In this document: positions 1-7,567 of the stretch, one piece after another
Layout of the letters: each line of letters begins with the position of its first letter
Position numbering within the stretch: position 1 is the first letter of the stretch
Assembly (NCBI GenBank): GCA_963817785.1
Contig: CAWFPL010000001.1
Span: 62,001 to 126,000 of the forward strand
From: JAKALD01 sp963817785
Lineage (GTDB): Bacteria; Pseudomonadota; Gammaproteobacteria; Burkholderiales; SG8-39
DNA: 64,000 bases
Direction: 5' to 3'
Translations under genes and position numbers: made by a program
Notes under the pieces: generated by a model
The model's input: the letters and a program-made list of their open reading frames with translations, nothing else
Databases searched by the model: none
Told to the model about the DNA's origin: nothing

Positions 1-1
1 G

Positions 2-313
2 CTGACCGAGCTGTCGAAGGCGTTCCTACACCGCTCGGCGTCGACCTCGTCCAAGTACGACGAGCACAAGGCCGACAAGGGACAGTTCCTGCTCAAGCAG
101 GTCAAGACCAACGCGGGCGAAGGGGTGATTTTCGCCGCGCCGTCGTTCTGCGATCCGGCGCTGCTCGAGCGCCCGATGCTGCAGGAGGTGCTCGCCAGGT
201 ACAAGGTTCCCTACACCGCCTTCAAGTACGCGGAGAACACCGGCCAGATGGCGCCGATCCGCGAGCAGGCCGGCACTTTCGCCGATTCGATCAAACTCTG
301 GAGCGCTGCGTGA
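2..313 (+). CDS. bzdN: Benzoyl-CoA reductase subunit, BzdN/BcrC type (3' end only)
   Basis: Only the C-terminal 103 residues lie in the window; the gene runs off the left edge. It reads through from base 2 to TGA at 311-313. The tail contains FAAPSFCDPALLERPML, typical of the 2-hydroxyacyl-CoA dehydratase/benzoyl-CoA reductase D-type fold, where a cysteine near the C-terminus helps hold the active-site cluster. The next gene starts in a TGATG overlap and encodes the partner subunit, so this is taken as the BzdN/BcrC half of the BzdNO (BcrCB) substrate-reducing module. The identification leans on context as much as on the fragment. Confidence 0.8.
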   Translation: MTELSKAFLHRSASTSSKYDEHKADKGQFLLKQVKTNAGEGVIFAAPSFCDPALLERPMLQEVLARYKVPYTAFKYAENTGQMAPIREQAGTFADSIKLWSAA

Positions 314-1632
314 TGAGCACCCCCACGATGCAACCCCAAGTCAGCCCCAAGGCCAAGCCCGTGGTCCAGAAAGAGGACGCGATGTGGCTGCAGAAGGAGC
401 TGATCAACGGCAACTACCACGAGCTCGCGAATTCGCGCCAGCTGGGCAAGAAGGTCTCCGCCACCTTCGTGCCGGGCAACCTGAACGAGCTGCTGATGTG
501 CTTCGACTTCGCCCGCAGCCTGCCCGAGACCAACGCGCTGCAGAGCGGCATGCGCAAGAAATCCGGCAAGTTCATCATGGACGCCGAGCGCGACGGCCAT
601 TCCGAGGACGTGTGCACCTACGTGAAGACCGATCTCGGCATGATGCTGCAGGGCCAGGTCGGGCCGACCGGCGAACCCCTGCCTACGCCCGACGTGCTGC
701 TGCTTTCCTACACCGGTTGCTTCACCTTCATGAAGTGGTTCGAGCTGGTGCGCCAGAAGTACGACTGCGAGACGGTGATGCTGCACGTGCCCTACCAGGG
801 AGACGGCCACATCTCGACGAGCATGCGCGATTACGTGGTCAAGCAGATCAAGGAGAAGGTGATCCCGACGCTGGAGAAGGTCTCGGGCGTGAAGTTCGAC
901 ATCGACCGGCTGCGCCAGTACATGAAGGAGTCGGCGAAGGCGGAGGACGACCTGGTCTGGACGCTGCAATCGGCCAAGCACAGGCCCTCGCCGATCGACG
1001 GCTACTTCGGCGCGGTGTACTACATCGGCCCGATCTTCACCGCGTTCCGCGGCACGCCCGCGGCGACCCAGTACTACCAGGTGCTGCGCGGCGAGATCGA
1101 GCAGCGCATCCGCGAGGGCAAGGGACCGATCACTCCGGAAGGCGAAATGGCGGAGGAGAAATACCGGCTGGTGGTCGAAGGTCCGCCCAACTGGACCAGC
1201 TTCCGCGACTTCTGGAAGATGTTCTACGACGAGGGCGCGGTGGTGGTGGCCTCGACCTACGCGAAGGTCGGCGGCGTGTACGACTTCGGCTTCCGCCACG
1301 ACCCCGACCACCCGATCGAGTCGCTCGCCGAGTACTGCCTGGGCTGCTACACCAACCTCAATTTCCCGCAGCGCATCGACATGATCTGCAAGTACATGGA
1401 CGAGTACCAGGCCGACGGCCTGCTGATCAACTCGATCAAGAGCTGCAACAGCTTCTCGGCGGGGCAGCTGCTGATCCTGCGCGAGGTTGAGAAGCGCACC
1501 GGCAAGCCGGCGGCGTTCATCGAGTCGGACCTGGTGGACCCGCGCTACTTCTCCGCCGCCAACATCAAGAACCGGCTCGAGAGCTACTTCCAGATGATCA
1601 AGCAGAAGCGCGCCGCCGGCGCCATGCACTGA
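313..1632 (+). CDS. bzdO: Benzoyl-CoA reductase subunit BzdO/BcrB
   Basis: A 439-residue protein of the 2-hydroxyacyl-CoA dehydratase D family. With BzdN it forms the module where benzoyl-CoA is reduced to a cyclic diene. Recognisable stretches are LSYTGCFTFMKWFELVRQKY near residue 130, EYCLGCYTNLNFPQR near 340 and INSIKSCNSFSAGQ near 375; their cysteines are candidate [4Fe-4S] ligands. ATG at 313 overlaps the previous stop (TGATG), so it is preferred over the GTG at 310. Length fits the family (about 430-450 residues). It is cotranscribed with bzdN, bzdP, bzdQ and bzdM. The bzd naming follows the order N-O-P-Q-M, with ferredoxin last, as in Azoarcus; Thauera-type bcr naming would be equivalent. 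Confidence 0.9.
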   Translation: MSTPTMQPQVSPKAKPVVQKEDAMWLQKELINGNYHELANSRQLGKKVSATFVPGNLNELLMCFDFARSLPETNALQSGMRKKSGKFIMDAERDGHSEDVCTYVKTDLGMMLQGQVGPTGEPLPTPDVLLLSYTGCFTFMKWFELVRQKYDCETVMLHVPYQGDGHISTSMRDYVVKQIKEKVIPTLEKVSGVKFDIDRLRQYMKESAKAEDDLVWTLQSAKHRPSPIDGYFGAVYYIGPIFTAFRGTPAATQYYQVLRGEIEQRIREGKGPITPEGEMAEEKYRLVVEGPPNWTSFRDFWKMFYDEGAVVVASTYAKVGGVYDFGFRHDPDHPIESLAEYCLGCYTNLNFPQRIDMICKYMDEYQADGLLINSIKSCNSFSAGQLLILREVEKRTGKPAAFIESDLVDPRYFSAANIKNRLESYFQMIKQKRAAGAMH

Positions 1633-1643
1633 GGAGAATGCAC

Positions 1644-2984
1644 ATGCGCTGCTTCATCGGCATAGACCTCGGCTCCACCACCACCAAGGCGGTGGTGATG
1701 GACGAGCAGCAGAACGTGCTCGGGCGCGGCATCACCAACTCGCGCTCGAACTACGACACGGCGGCGGCGATCGCCAAGCAGGAAGCGCTGGTCAACGCGC
1801 GCTTCCACCTGTTCCGCGAGGCGCTGTCCCGATCGGGTGCGCTCAACGGCCGGCTCGAGGACTTCCTCGGGCAGCTCGAACGCGACTTCCGGCTCGAGCA
1901 GTTCCTCGAGCAGCTGGCCGACCTCGAGGCCACCTGCCGGCGCAACGCCGAGGGCGCGCGCTTCGGCGATGCCGCGGCCGGAGTGCTGTCTGCGCTCGGC
2001 GAGGTGTTCCGGCGGCTGCAGCTCGAGGCGCCCGCGCTGTTCGCGCCGGGCGCGAAGCGCAAGTCGGACTTCTTCCGCGACATCGCCGGCAGCCGCTACC
2101 TCGCGGTGGGCGAGGCGGTTGCCAAGGATGCCGGGGTGCGCTACGACATGCTGCTCAACGTCTTCGACCGCTCGATCATCGAGGTCGAGAACCGCGTCTA
2201 CGGGGACTCGATCAAGCCCCACCTGCTGGCGGCGCTCAAGCGCACCTTCGCGGCGCAGCCGGAAACCGCGAGCCGCGGCGACGCGGTCAGGGCGCCGATC
2301 CAGGGCGTGCTCGACACGGCGCTCGACGAGACTTACGTCGTCGGCACCGGCTACGGCCGCGCGCGGCTGCCGTTTTCCAAGGAGCACATCCGCTCGGAGA
2401 TCCTGTGCCACGGCCTGGGCGCGCACGTGATGTACCCGCGCACCGCCACGGTGCTCGACATCGGCGGCCAGGACACCAAGGCGATCCAGGTCGATCCCAA
2501 CGGCATCGTCGAGAGCTTCCAGATGAACGACCGCTGCGCCGCGGGCTGCGGGCGCTACCTGGGCTACATCGCCGACGAGATGAACATGGGCCTGCACGAG
2601 CTGGGGCCGCTGGCGATGAAGGCCACCAAGACCGTGCGCATCAATTCGACCTGCACGGTGTTCGCCGGCGCCGAGCTGCGCGACCGGCTGTCGCTCGGCG
2701 AGAAGCGCGAGGACATCATGGCGGGGCTGCACCGCGCCATCATCCTGCGCGCGATGTCGATCCTGGCGCGCTCCGGCGGCATCCGGGACCAGTTCACCTT
2801 CACCGGCGGCGTGGCCAAGAACGAGGCCGCGGTGAAGGCGCTCATGGAGCTGGTCAAGGAGAACTACGGCGAGGTGACGCTCAATATCAACCCCGACTCG
2901 ATCTACACCGGCGCGCTCGGCGGCGCGACCTTCGCCTGGCGCGCGGTGGTCGAGGAAGGCAAGACCGTGGAGGCGCGGCAATGA
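1644..2984 (+). CDS. bzdP: Benzoyl-CoA reductase ATPase/activator subunit BzdP/BcrA
   Basis: A BadF/BadG/BcrA/BcrD-family ATPase (ASKHA fold). It hydrolyses ATP to drive low-potential electrons into the BzdNO module. Visible motifs are the N-terminal phosphate-binding loop IGIDLGSTTTKAVV, GGQDTKAI in the middle, NDRCAAGCGRYL and NSTCTVFAGAE, whose cysteines hold the [4Fe-4S] cluster bridging the two ATPase subunits, and FTGGVAKN near the end. An ATG at 1638 is only one base from GAGGAG (1631-1636), whereas ATG 1644 has normal spacing, so 1644 is chosen (446 residues). It is longer than BzdQ because of a helical insertion after residue 60, a feature of this larger subunit. The stop overlaps the bzdQ start by four bases (ATGA). 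Confidence 0.9.
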   Translation: MRCFIGIDLGSTTTKAVVMDEQQNVLGRGITNSRSNYDTAAAIAKQEALVNARFHLFREALSRSGALNGRLEDFLGQLERDFRLEQFLEQLADLEATCRRNAEGARFGDAAAGVLSALGEVFRRLQLEAPALFAPGAKRKSDFFRDIAGSRYLAVGEAVAKDAGVRYDMLLNVFDRSIIEVENRVYGDSIKPHLLAALKRTFAAQPETASRGDAVRAPIQGVLDTALDETYVVGTGYGRARLPFSKEHIRSEILCHGLGAHVMYPRTATVLDIGGQDTKAIQVDPNGIVESFQMNDRCAAGCGRYLGYIADEMNMGLHELGPLAMKATKTVRINSTCTVFAGAELRDRLSLGEKREDIMAGLHRAIILRAMSILARSGGIRDQFTFTGGVAKNEAAVKALMELVKENYGEVTLNINPDSIYTGALGGATFAWRAVVEEGKTVEARQ

Positions 2985-3835
2985 TCCACACCATCGGCAT
3001 CGACATCGGCTCCGGCGTCGTCAAGACGACGCTGTTCAGGACCGACGCGGCGGGGGCGGGCGGCAAGAGCGAATGGCTCGCCAGGCGCTGCGAGCGCATC
3101 CGCCGGCGCGACAACATGCAGCTCGCCCAGGCCGGCTACGACGAGGTGCTGGAAGAAGCGCGCCTCAAGCCCGGCGACGTGGACTACGTGGCCACCACGG
3201 GCGAAGGCGAGAACGTGAAATTCGCCACCGGGCACTTCTACTCGATGACCACGCACGCGCGCGGCGGCGTGTTCCTGCGGCCCGATGCGCGCGCGGTGGT
3301 CGATATCGGCGCGCTCAACGGGCGCGCCATCTACGTCGACGAACGCGGCAAGGTGCTGTCCTACAAGATGACCAGCCAGTGCGCCTCCGGCTCGGGCCAG
3401 TTCCTCGAGAACATCGCGCGCTACCTCGGCGTCGCGGTCGAGGAGATCGGCACGCTGTCGAAGGCCGCCAAGACGCCGGAGAAAATCAGCTCGATCTGCG
3501 CGGTGCTGGCCGAGACCGACGTCATCAACATGGTGTCGCGCGGCATTCCCACGCCGGACATCCTGAAGGGCATCCACATCTCGATGGCCTCGCGCCTGGT
3601 GAAGCTGCTCAAGGTCACCGGCATCAAGAGCGGCACGGTGCTGCTCACCGGCGGCCTGGCGCTCGACGCCGGCCTGCTCGCCGCGCTGCGCGAAGAGCTG
3701 GTCAACGAGAAGATCACCGGGCTCGACACGGTCAACCACCCCGACTCGATCTACGCCGGCGCGATCGGCGCCGCGCTGTGGGGCGCCTTCCGCCACGACA
3801 AGCTGAAGGCGATGCAGGAGAGGGCGGCGGCCTGA
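2981..3835 (+). CDS. bzdQ: Benzoyl-CoA reductase ATPase/activator subunit BzdQ/BcrD
   Basis: The smaller (284-residue) BadF/BadG/BcrA/BcrD ATPase. It pairs with BzdP to form the electron-activating half of benzoyl-CoA reductase. Motifs are IGIDIGSGVVKTTLF (P-loop of the ASKHA fold), VVDIGALNGRAI, TSQCASGSGQFLENIARYLG and SSICAVLAETDVIN (two cluster cysteines), then LLTGGLALDAGL. The second motif reads GALNGR where most paralogues have GGQD; this is usual for the D-type subunit. It starts inside the bzdP stop (ATGA) and is followed 19 bases later by the ferredoxin gene. Confidence 0.9.
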   Translation: MIHTIGIDIGSGVVKTTLFRTDAAGAGGKSEWLARRCERIRRRDNMQLAQAGYDEVLEEARLKPGDVDYVATTGEGENVKFATGHFYSMTTHARGGVFLRPDARAVVDIGALNGRAIYVDERGKVLSYKMTSQCASGSGQFLENIARYLGVAVEEIGTLSKAAKTPEKISSICAVLAETDVINMVSRGIPTPDILKGIHISMASRLVKLLKVTGIKSGTVLLTGGLALDAGLLAALREELVNEKITGLDTVNHPDSIYAGAIGAALWGAFRHDKLKAMQERAAA

Positions 3836-3854
3836 AACCTTACGGAGATTCGAA

Positions 3855-4100
3855 ATGGCACTCTTGATCAACGACAACTGCACCGCCTGCGACGCCTGCA
3901 AGCCGGTGTGCCCGAACGAAGCGATCAGCGTCGGCGATCCGATCTACGTGATCGATCCGCTGAAGTGCACAGAGTGCGTGGGGGCCGAAGACGAGCCGCA
4001 GTGCAAGCTGGTGTGCCCCGCGGACTGCATCGTGCAGAACCCGGACTACGCGGAGACGCCCGAGCAGCTGCTGGAGAAGTACAACAGTCTGCACGGGTAG
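3855..4100 (+). CDS. bzdM: 2[4Fe-4S] ferredoxin, electron donor of benzoyl-CoA reductase
   Basis: An 81-residue ferredoxin with two [4Fe-4S] motifs: C9-x2-C12-x2-C15-x3-C19 and C38-x2-C41-x8-C50-x3-C54, with an extra C58. The eight-residue insert in the second motif is typical of the Alvin-type ferredoxins that feed benzoyl-CoA reductases in denitrifying bacteria. A GGAG-type ribosome site (around 3843) precedes the ATG. It is the last gene of the bzd operon and lies directly after the ATPase subunit, as in the Azoarcus bzdNOPQM order. Its likely role is to carry low-potential electrons, from 2-oxoglutarate or pyruvate oxidation, to BzdPQ. Confidence 0.88.
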   Translation: MALLINDNCTACDACKPVCPNEAISVGDPIYVIDPLKCTECVGAEDEPQCKLVCPADCIVQNPDYAETPEQLLEKYNSLHG

Positions 4101-4119
4101 CCGTTAGCTCCTTTTTCTC

Positions 4120-4141
4120 AGCCCCGTCGCTCAGGGGCTTT
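4120..4141 (+). terminator. Possible terminator of the bzd operon
   Basis: Twenty bases after the ferredoxin stop, AGCCCC (4120-4125) can pair with GGGGCT (4134-4139) across an eight-base loop, followed by only a short T run. The stem is short and the T tract weak, so the call rests mainly on position, at the boundary where base composition also changes. Confidence 0.35.
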
Positions 4142-4200
4142 GCCCGGATCGATACCCCAGGCAGAATTGGCCTGGAATGCGGCCTGGAAACGCCAAGCAC

Positions 4201-4259
4201 GGTGTAACTGCCATCGGCGTGTATTGCCGCAGGGCGACCGCATCTTGTGGCGGTACACC
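4201..4259. repeat. Imperfect inverted repeat upstream of the HipA-like gene
   Basis: GGTGTAACTGCCA (4201-4213) is an imperfect inverted copy of GTGGCGGTACACC (4247-4259), with a 33-base spacer. It lies 65 bases before the HipA-like start and could be an operator or an edge of the inserted segment. The rest of the 224-base gap (4101-4324) shows no gene or tRNA. Confidence 0.3.
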
Positions 4260-4324
4260 GGTTGTTCGGCGCTTTGCTGTTCGAACTGTCCTAACCAGGT
4301 AGGTCGCCCCTGAGGTCGGCGCTC

Positions 4325-5245
4325 GTGTATCCAGTCCTCCAGATTCTACAAGACGCTTCCGAGCTGCCTGAACAGCTTGGGACCAAGCCAAAGTTCTGGT
4401 TTCGGAGTGAGGACGGCAAGCGTTGGCTTTTCAAGGAGGGGCGCACTGGCACAGGGGAACACTGGGCAGAAAAGGCCTGCGCCGAAATCGCCTCGCTTCT
4501 CTGCCTTCCGCCCGCGTCATACGAGTTGGCGGAGTGGCGTGGACGCCTGGGCGTTGCATCGCCAAACTTTGTTCCCGAAGGGGCGCGATTGGTTCTCGCT
4601 AACGAGGTTCTAGCGAAGATGATCCCTGACTATGGAGCTCACGCGAAGCGATTCGAAGCGCGGGAGCACCGCGTTGTCACAGCCATAGCAATCCTTAAAC
4701 AAGCGATAGTTGCTTTCCCCTTAGGGTTTCATCGACCTGAAGAACTCGACGGCGCAGGTGATGTCTTCGTGGGATACCTTTTGTTGGACGCGCTCGTTGG
4801 GAATCAGGATCGTCATCATGAAAATTGGGGTTTCGTCGTGACACCCCAGTCAACAATTCACCTTGCCCCGACGTTTGATCACGCTTCTAGCCTTGGCCGA
4901 AACGAGCTGGACGCCGTCCGGCTCGACCGCCTACATACAAGGGATGAGGGTCGGTCCGTGGTCCGGTATGTGGAGCGCGCCGAGTCGGCATTCTTCCCGA
5001 GTGGTGGGGGTACTCGCCCGTTGACTACCCTGGCCGCGTTTGAAGAAGGGGCTAGGATTAGCGCGACGGCCGCGCGATATTGGCTTAGTCGTCTCGCAAA
5101 GCTTGATGGACACGATTTCGAGCGAGTCTTTGAAATGTTTCCGCCCAGCGTGATCTCTCGTCCCGCAGTAGACTTCGCATTGGCGATCTTGGAAGCTAAT
5201 CGCCAGCGGCTCTTAAGTCTCACACCAGGAACGACGCACCGATGA
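4325..5245 (+). CDS. HipA-like (CtkA/HipT-like) serine/threonine kinase
   Basis: A 306-residue protein with a HipA C-terminal-type kinase core. Visible elements are a strand lysine in WLFKEGR (K37), a helix glutamate in EHWAEKACAE, a SPNF segment near 80, the catalytic loop GNQDRHHENW (D162, N167) and the metal-binding FDHASSLG (D185). HipA-family kinases phosphorylate translation factors or other targets and act as toxins or signalling kinases. It lacks the HipA N-subdomain, and no HipB-like DNA-binding gene is adjacent. Instead a HipA-N/HIRAN-like protein overlaps its 3' end by four bases. GTG 4325 is preceded by GAGG at 4312-4315. Codon use and G+C are clearly lower than in flanking genes, which suggests horizontal acquisition. 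Substrate and biological role are unknown. Confidence 0.72.
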   Translation: MYPVLQILQDASELPEQLGTKPKFWFRSEDGKRWLFKEGRTGTGEHWAEKACAEIASLLCLPPASYELAEWRGRLGVASPNFVPEGARLVLANEVLAKMIPDYGAHAKRFEAREHRVVTAIAILKQAIVAFPLGFHRPEELDGAGDVFVGYLLLDALVGNQDRHHENWGFVVTPQSTIHLAPTFDHASSLGRNELDAVRLDRLHTRDEGRSVVRYVERAESAFFPSGGGTRPLTTLAAFEEGARISATAARYWLSRLAKLDGHDFERVFEMFPPSVISRPAVDFALAILEANRQRLLSLTPGTTHR

Positions 5246-5991
5246 CAAAAGCGCTTTTCGTAGCGTGGCAGGATCCTGAGTCACGGCGCTGGATCCCGGT
5301 CGGGCGTCTGACGTTTGAGAACGGTACGTACCGCTTTACCTATACCCGAGGGGCGAAAGAGGCCAAGAGCTTTGTTCCCTTTGGACGAATGACCGACTTC
5401 AATTCGGCGTATGTGTCCAACGAATTGTTTCCATTGTTCGCGAACCGCATCTTGCCGAAGTCGCGACCGGAATATGGCGACTACCTGCGGTGGCTTGGGT
5501 TAACTGAGGCCCGAGCGCAAGAACTTGAGGTGCTTGCTCGGTCAGGCGGGCTGCGGGCAACTGATACCTTGGAAATTTTTCCTTGCCCCGAACCGACTGA
5601 CGATCACAGGTATGTGGTCTATTTTTTTAGTCATGGGGTCCGCTATTTGCTTCCGGAGAACCATGCGCGATTCCACTCACTGCAGCAAGGTGAGCGTCTT
5701 TACTTGATGAAAGACATCCAGAATAGCGCTGACGCAATGGCTCTCCTTTTGCGCACGGGCGATCCGGTTTCAAACGTTGGTTACTGCCCTCGCTATTATT
5801 GTGCTGAGTTTGGTCATCTGATCGACGTAGTTGGTGCGGAGAAGGTGATCGTCACGGTTGAAAGAGTGAACCCGGACGCACCCATGCAATTTCGATTGCT
5901 TTGCCGGTTGTCCGCACCTTGGCCTGCGAACTTCGCACCATGTTCTATGGAGGAGTTCCAAGCGCTACCAGAGGCAGTAGAAACGGCCTGA
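5242..5991 (+). CDS. HipA-N-like plus HIRAN-like domain protein, partner of the kinase
   Basis: A 249-residue protein. Residues about 4-90 resemble the HipA N-terminal subdomain (VGRLTFENGTYRFTY, then SNELFPLFANRILPKSRPEY). Residues about 128-195 resemble a HIRAN domain (GERLYLMKDIQNSADAMALL, then VGYCPRYYCAEFGHLI). HIRAN domains bind DNA ends or damaged DNA in helicases such as HLTF. The C-terminus has VERVNPDAPMQFRLLCRLSA, which I cannot assign. ATG 5242 overlaps the kinase stop (ATGA), so translation is probably coupled. The arrangement resembles the split HipS/HipT part of HipBST but in reverse order, without a HipB and with a HIRAN-like domain. G+C is low, as for the kinase. The stop lies one base from the end of the convergent GNAT gene. 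Confidence 0.6.
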   Translation: MTKALFVAWQDPESRRWIPVGRLTFENGTYRFTYTRGAKEAKSFVPFGRMTDFNSAYVSNELFPLFANRILPKSRPEYGDYLRWLGLTEARAQELEVLARSGGLRATDTLEIFPCPEPTDDHRYVVYFFSHGVRYLLPENHARFHSLQQGERLYLMKDIQNSADAMALLLRTGDPVSNVGYCPRYYCAEFGHLIDVVGAEKVIVTVERVNPDAPMQFRLLCRLSAPWPANFAPCSMEEFQALPEAVETA

Positions 5992-5992
5992 A

Positions 5993-7024
5993 TCAGTAAA
6001 GCCGCCTGACGAACGCCAGGCGCTGGCTCGGCGCGAAGCCGGCGCGGTAGAAGAACCCGAGCAGGGGAAAGTTCTCCTTGGCGACCATGGTCTCGAGGCG
6101 CTCGATGCGCAGCGCCGAGAGGTTGATGAACAGCTGCGACAGCAGCGCGCGGCCGAGGCCCTGGCGGGCGTAATCCGGGTCGACCCCCACGGTATCGATC
6201 ACCGCCACCGGCTCGGTGCGGCCGAAGTCGCCGAGGTCGGCGCGCGCCATCAGGAAGCCGGCGAGCACCCCGTCCCGGCGTGCGCTAAGCGAGATGCGGA
6301 TCGCCGAGTCGAACAGCGCTTCGTCGAGCGCCTTGCCCATGTAGCCGCGCCGCTCCCGGCCGGTGAGGCGCCGGTCGATGCGCACCACCGCGTCGAGGTC
6401 GGCGGACGCCAGCGAGCGCACGTCGGCGGTGTCGCGCGCCAGCGCCTCGAAGTCGTTCCCCGCCGGGGCGCTGTAGTCGTTCGGATCGCCGCGCCCGTCG
6501 CGCTCGGGCGAGTCCACCGGCTGCTCCTCCGCGGCGCCGTAATGCCCGGCGCGCACCGGGCAGTCGAGCACGAGGTTGTCGGCCAGCGCGTAGCCCAGCC
6601 GGTCCATGAAGCGGAGCATGCCGTGGGCGCGCCAGGAGGCGGCGCTGTGGATCTCGCGGATGCCGCGCCTGGCGGCCTGCTGCTCGAGCGCGGTGTGCAG
6701 CGCGCGGCCGATGCCGCGGCTCTGCGCCGCGGGCGTCACTCCGACCACTTCCAGGCGCAGCGCGGGCTGCGTGCGGCCGAACTCGCCCTCGAGCACGCGC
6801 CCCAGCGCGTAGCCGCTTACCGCACCCTGCTCCTCGGCGGCGAATTGCAGGTGCAGCTCCGGCTGGTGCACCGCCGCGGCGAGCCGGCGCTCGAAATAGG
6901 CGCGGCGAGGCCGACCGCTCAGCGCGGCGTCGATCGCGGCCACCGCCTCCAGGTCGCCCGCGGCGAGCGGCCGCAGCCTGAATCCGGCGCCCGCTCCGGG
7001 GGCCGCGCCAACGGTTGCTGTCAT
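5993..7024 (-). CDS. Tandem GNAT-domain acetyltransferase
   Basis: A 343-residue protein with two GNAT domains in tandem. The first (about residues 15-150) has the acetyl-CoA loop VVGVTPAAQSRGIGRALH; the second (about 200-343) has TVGVDPDYARQGLGRALL. Each keeps the R/Q-x2-G-x-G/A pattern. It is the last gene of the phenylacetate operon, 19 bases after the hemerythrin. GNAT enzymes acetylate small molecules or protein lysines. In Rhodopseudomonas, GNATs acetylate and switch off aromatic acyl-CoA ligases, so a role in controlling PadJ is a reasonable inference. The start at 7024 is chosen because an AAAGGA site precedes it; longer frames lose family similarity. Confidence 0.8.
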   Translation of the reverse strand: MTATVGAAPGAGAGFRLRPLAAGDLEAVAAIDAALSGRPRRAYFERRLAAAVHQPELHLQFAAEEQGAVSGYALGRVLEGEFGRTQPALRLEVVGVTPAAQSRGIGRALHTALEQQAARRGIREIHSAASWRAHGMLRFMDRLGYALADNLVLDCPVRAGHYGAAEEQPVDSPERDGRGDPNDYSAPAGNDFEALARDTADVRSLASADLDAVVRIDRRLTGRERRGYMGKALDEALFDSAIRISLSARRDGVLAGFLMARADLGDFGRTEPVAVIDTVGVDPDYARQGLGRALLSQLFINLSALRIERLETMVAKENFPLLGFFYRAGFAPSQRLAFVRRLY

Positions 7025-7043
7025 GAGGTGCTTTCCTTTTGCT

Positions 7044-7538
7044 TCAGTCCAGGACGTAGGCGGTAAACAGCTCGCGGTCGCTGTCTTCGTCGAGCAGGTT
7101 CTCGACCGAGGGCAGCAGCGACATCTCCTCCATCTGCGCGTGGGACGCCAGCCGCTGGGCAAGGTCGAGGCCGTGCATGCGCAGCTGTTGCCAGCCGTGC
7201 GCATCGATGGTTTGCGCGCGCACCGCGTCGTGCAGCTCGGAGAGGCGGCGCGCGATGCCGCGGATCACCGCGTGCTCCTCGGCGAGCAGCTCGGCGAGGT
7301 CGCCTTCCCCGGCTTCGGCGAGGCGCGGGAACAGCTCGGTCTCTTCGAATGCGAAGTGGCGCGCGACTTCGTCGGCGAGCGCCGCGACCGAGCTGCGCAG
7401 CACCAGGGCCACCCCGGTGTTGGCCGGGTCCGGCGGCCAGGGGCGCGCGCCGAGCGCCTGCTCGAGGCGCACGCACAGCTGCAGCGTCGCATCGTGCTCC
7501 TCGTGCAGCCGGCGGTTGATCTGGCGGGAGAAGTCCAT
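7044..7538 (-). CDS. Hemerythrin-domain protein
   Basis: A 164-residue single hemerythrin/HHE domain. Candidate di-iron ligands are H12/H15 in RLHEEHD, H61 and E65 in RHFAFEETELF, H89 in AEEHAVI, H122, and H133 and E137 in ASHAQMEE. Such proteins bind oxygen or sense oxygen, NO or iron. It sits between padJ and the tandem GNAT gene, 29 and 19 bases from its neighbours, so it is cotranscribed with an oxygen-sensitive pathway. A role in oxygen sensing or protection is plausible but not shown. Confidence 0.85.
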   Translation of the reverse strand: MDFSRQINRRLHEEHDATLQLCVRLEQALGARPWPPDPANTGVALVLRSSVAALADEVARHFAFEETELFPRLAEAGEGDLAELLAEEHAVIRGIARRLSELHDAVRAQTIDAHGWQQLRMHGLDLAQRLASHAQMEEMSLLPSVENLLDEDSDRELFTAYVLD

Positions 7539-7567
7539 GGGCAGCTTCCTGTTCGTGTGGGGGCGCC

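Noticed and set aside
4142..4324. Possible tRNA or attachment site at the edge of the low-GC insert
   Set aside because: No cloverleaf with acceptor stem and T-loop could be drawn, and no direct repeat was found at the two ends of the insert.
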